From Saprospiraceae bacterium (GTDB taxonomy: Bacteria > Bacteroidota > Bacteroidia > Chitinophagales > Saprospiraceae), in contig JACMLK010000102.1 in the NCBI GenBank assembly GCA_014379665.1, forward strand, positions 1-5,821: DNA of 5,821 nt. The letters are read 5' to 3'. Below, piece by piece: positions 5,002 to 5,821 of the stretch (its first letter is position 1; each line of letters starts with the position of its first letter). The notes beneath the pieces are model-generated. The model saw nothing but the letters and a program-made list of their open reading frames with translations. It had not been told where the DNA came from and made no database searches. Position numbers and translations under genes: made by a program.

Positions 5002-5821
5002 ATGGATAAAATCAGTTTAGCATTACAACTCATATTAAGTCTTTCGATCCTCGTCGTACTCCACGAACTTGGGCATTATATTCCTGCCAAATTGTTCAAA
5101 ACAAGGGTGGAGAAGTTTTACTTATTTTTTGATCCTTATTTCTCTTTGTTTAAAAAGAAAATAGGTGATACTGAGTGGGGGATAGGCTGGATTCCTTTCG
5201 GCGGATATGTCAAAATATCAGGTATGATCGATGAAAGTATGGATAAGGAACAAATGAAACAGCCAGCCCAGCCGTGGGAATTCAGATCTAAAAAAGCCTG
5301 GCAAAGGCTGATTATCATGGTAGGAGGAGTTACCGTCAATTTTTTATTGGGTATAGTGATTTTTGCCGGCGTCATATTTTATTGGGGAGAATCTTATATA
5401 AAAACAGCCGATGCCAAATATGGATTGGCCGTAGATTCCTTAGGTATGCAACTTGGTCTCAAAGATGGTGATAGAGTCTTATCTGCCGGGACGGTGGCCA
5501 TGGATAAATTCAGTGCCGGTCTTGTCGCCAAAGAAATTATCATCAATGAGGCTACAGAACTGGTGGTTGAACGTGACGGCAAAGAAACAAAACTTACAGT
5601 GCCCCATGACCTTGCCGAGAAAATTACCAAATATGACAATAAAGGTAAGCAGTTGTTCCATATACGTGTGCCATTCGGAATTGCTGATGTTGATTCTACA
5701 GGTAGCGCATGGAAAGCCCACATTACACCTGATATGAAAATAATTGGGGTCAATGGGCAGCCAATCGCTTATCAGCATGAATTTAAAAAGGCGATTCAAC
5801 CCTATAGAAATGGTATAGCTA
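5002..5821 (+). CDS. rseP: RseP-type site-2 intramembrane zinc metalloprotease (5' part)
   Basis: This M50-family protease cuts substrates inside the inner membrane; in the best-studied bacteria RseP cleaves anti-sigma factors and remnant signal peptides. 273 residues are visible and the frame runs off the window, so the C-terminal membrane segments are missing. The first transmembrane segment (about residues 6-24) carries the zinc-binding HELGH (21-25, with catalytic Glu22). A membrane-associated loop has the conserved FGGYVKISGM (66-75), and GGVTVNFLLG (108-117) leads into the second transmembrane helix (about 103-126). Two PDZ-like segments follow, around GMQLGLKDGDRVLSAG and PDMKIIGVNGQPI. 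The latter also matches the double-PDZ layout of RseP. The conserved C-terminal motif with the third zinc ligand would lie beyond the window. The ATG at 5002 sits just before the first membrane helix. It is divergent from rsmE. Confidence 0.93.
   Translation, partial: MDKISLALQLILSLSILVVLHELGHYIPAKLFKTRVEKFYLFFDPYFSLFKKKIGDTEWGIGWIPFGGYVKISGMIDESMDKEQMKQPAQPWEFRSKKAWQRLIIMVGGVTVNFLLGIVIFAGVIFYWGESYIKTADAKYGLAVDSLGMQLGLKDGDRVLSAGTVAMDKFSAGLVAKEIIINEATELVVERDGKETKLTVPHDLAEKITKYDNKGKQLFHIRVPFGIADVDSTGSAWKAHITPDMKIIGVNGQPIAYQHEFKKAIQPYRNGIA

Noticed and set aside
5136..5799. Several ORFs on both strands overlapping rseP
   Set aside because: They overlap the rseP frame, which has HELGH, FGGYVKISGM and PDZ-like motifs, and none has domain-like sequence.

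Overview
The window looks like Bacteroidota chromosomal DNA. It is AT-rich, its protein families have a Bacteroidota flavour (a long-N-terminus TlpA-like lipoprotein thioredoxin, a DHWC-type cupin, an RsmE beginning with an M-x-LFY motif), and a good match to the Bacteroidota -7 promoter box TAnnTTTG lies upstream of rseP. I cannot place it more precisely from sequence alone.

Layout. Positions 27-584 (+) encode a GNAT-type acetyltransferase, followed convergently by a small cupin protein at 593-931 (-). Positions 932-1959 are a gene-free stretch of about 1 kb packed with short palindromes, a pair of near-identical hairpin repeats, and a MITE-like element. Three minus-strand genes follow: a class I SAM-dependent methyltransferase (1960-2556, TTG start), a TlpA/thioredoxin-fold probable lipoprotein (2622-4031), and 16S rRNA m3U1498 methyltransferase RsmE (4138-4845). 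Divergent from rsmE, the site-2 metalloprotease gene rseP starts at 5002 (+) and runs off the right edge.

The genes are ordinary housekeeping or accessory functions (rRNA modification, envelope redox, regulated intramembrane proteolysis), and I see no defence system, toxin-antitoxin pair, CRISPR array or phage module. The interesting part is the intergenic stretch. A 222-bp non-coding element (1569-1790) has 17-bp perfect terminal inverted repeats and an 8-bp direct flanking duplication. It has inserted into the loop of a hairpin belonging to an older, about 83% identical copy of the same element. The young copy carries the uninterrupted version of that hairpin, so it serves as an internal 'empty site' control. 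Upstream of it, two 23-bp hairpins differ by a compensated base pair, which suggests the folded structure itself has been maintained.
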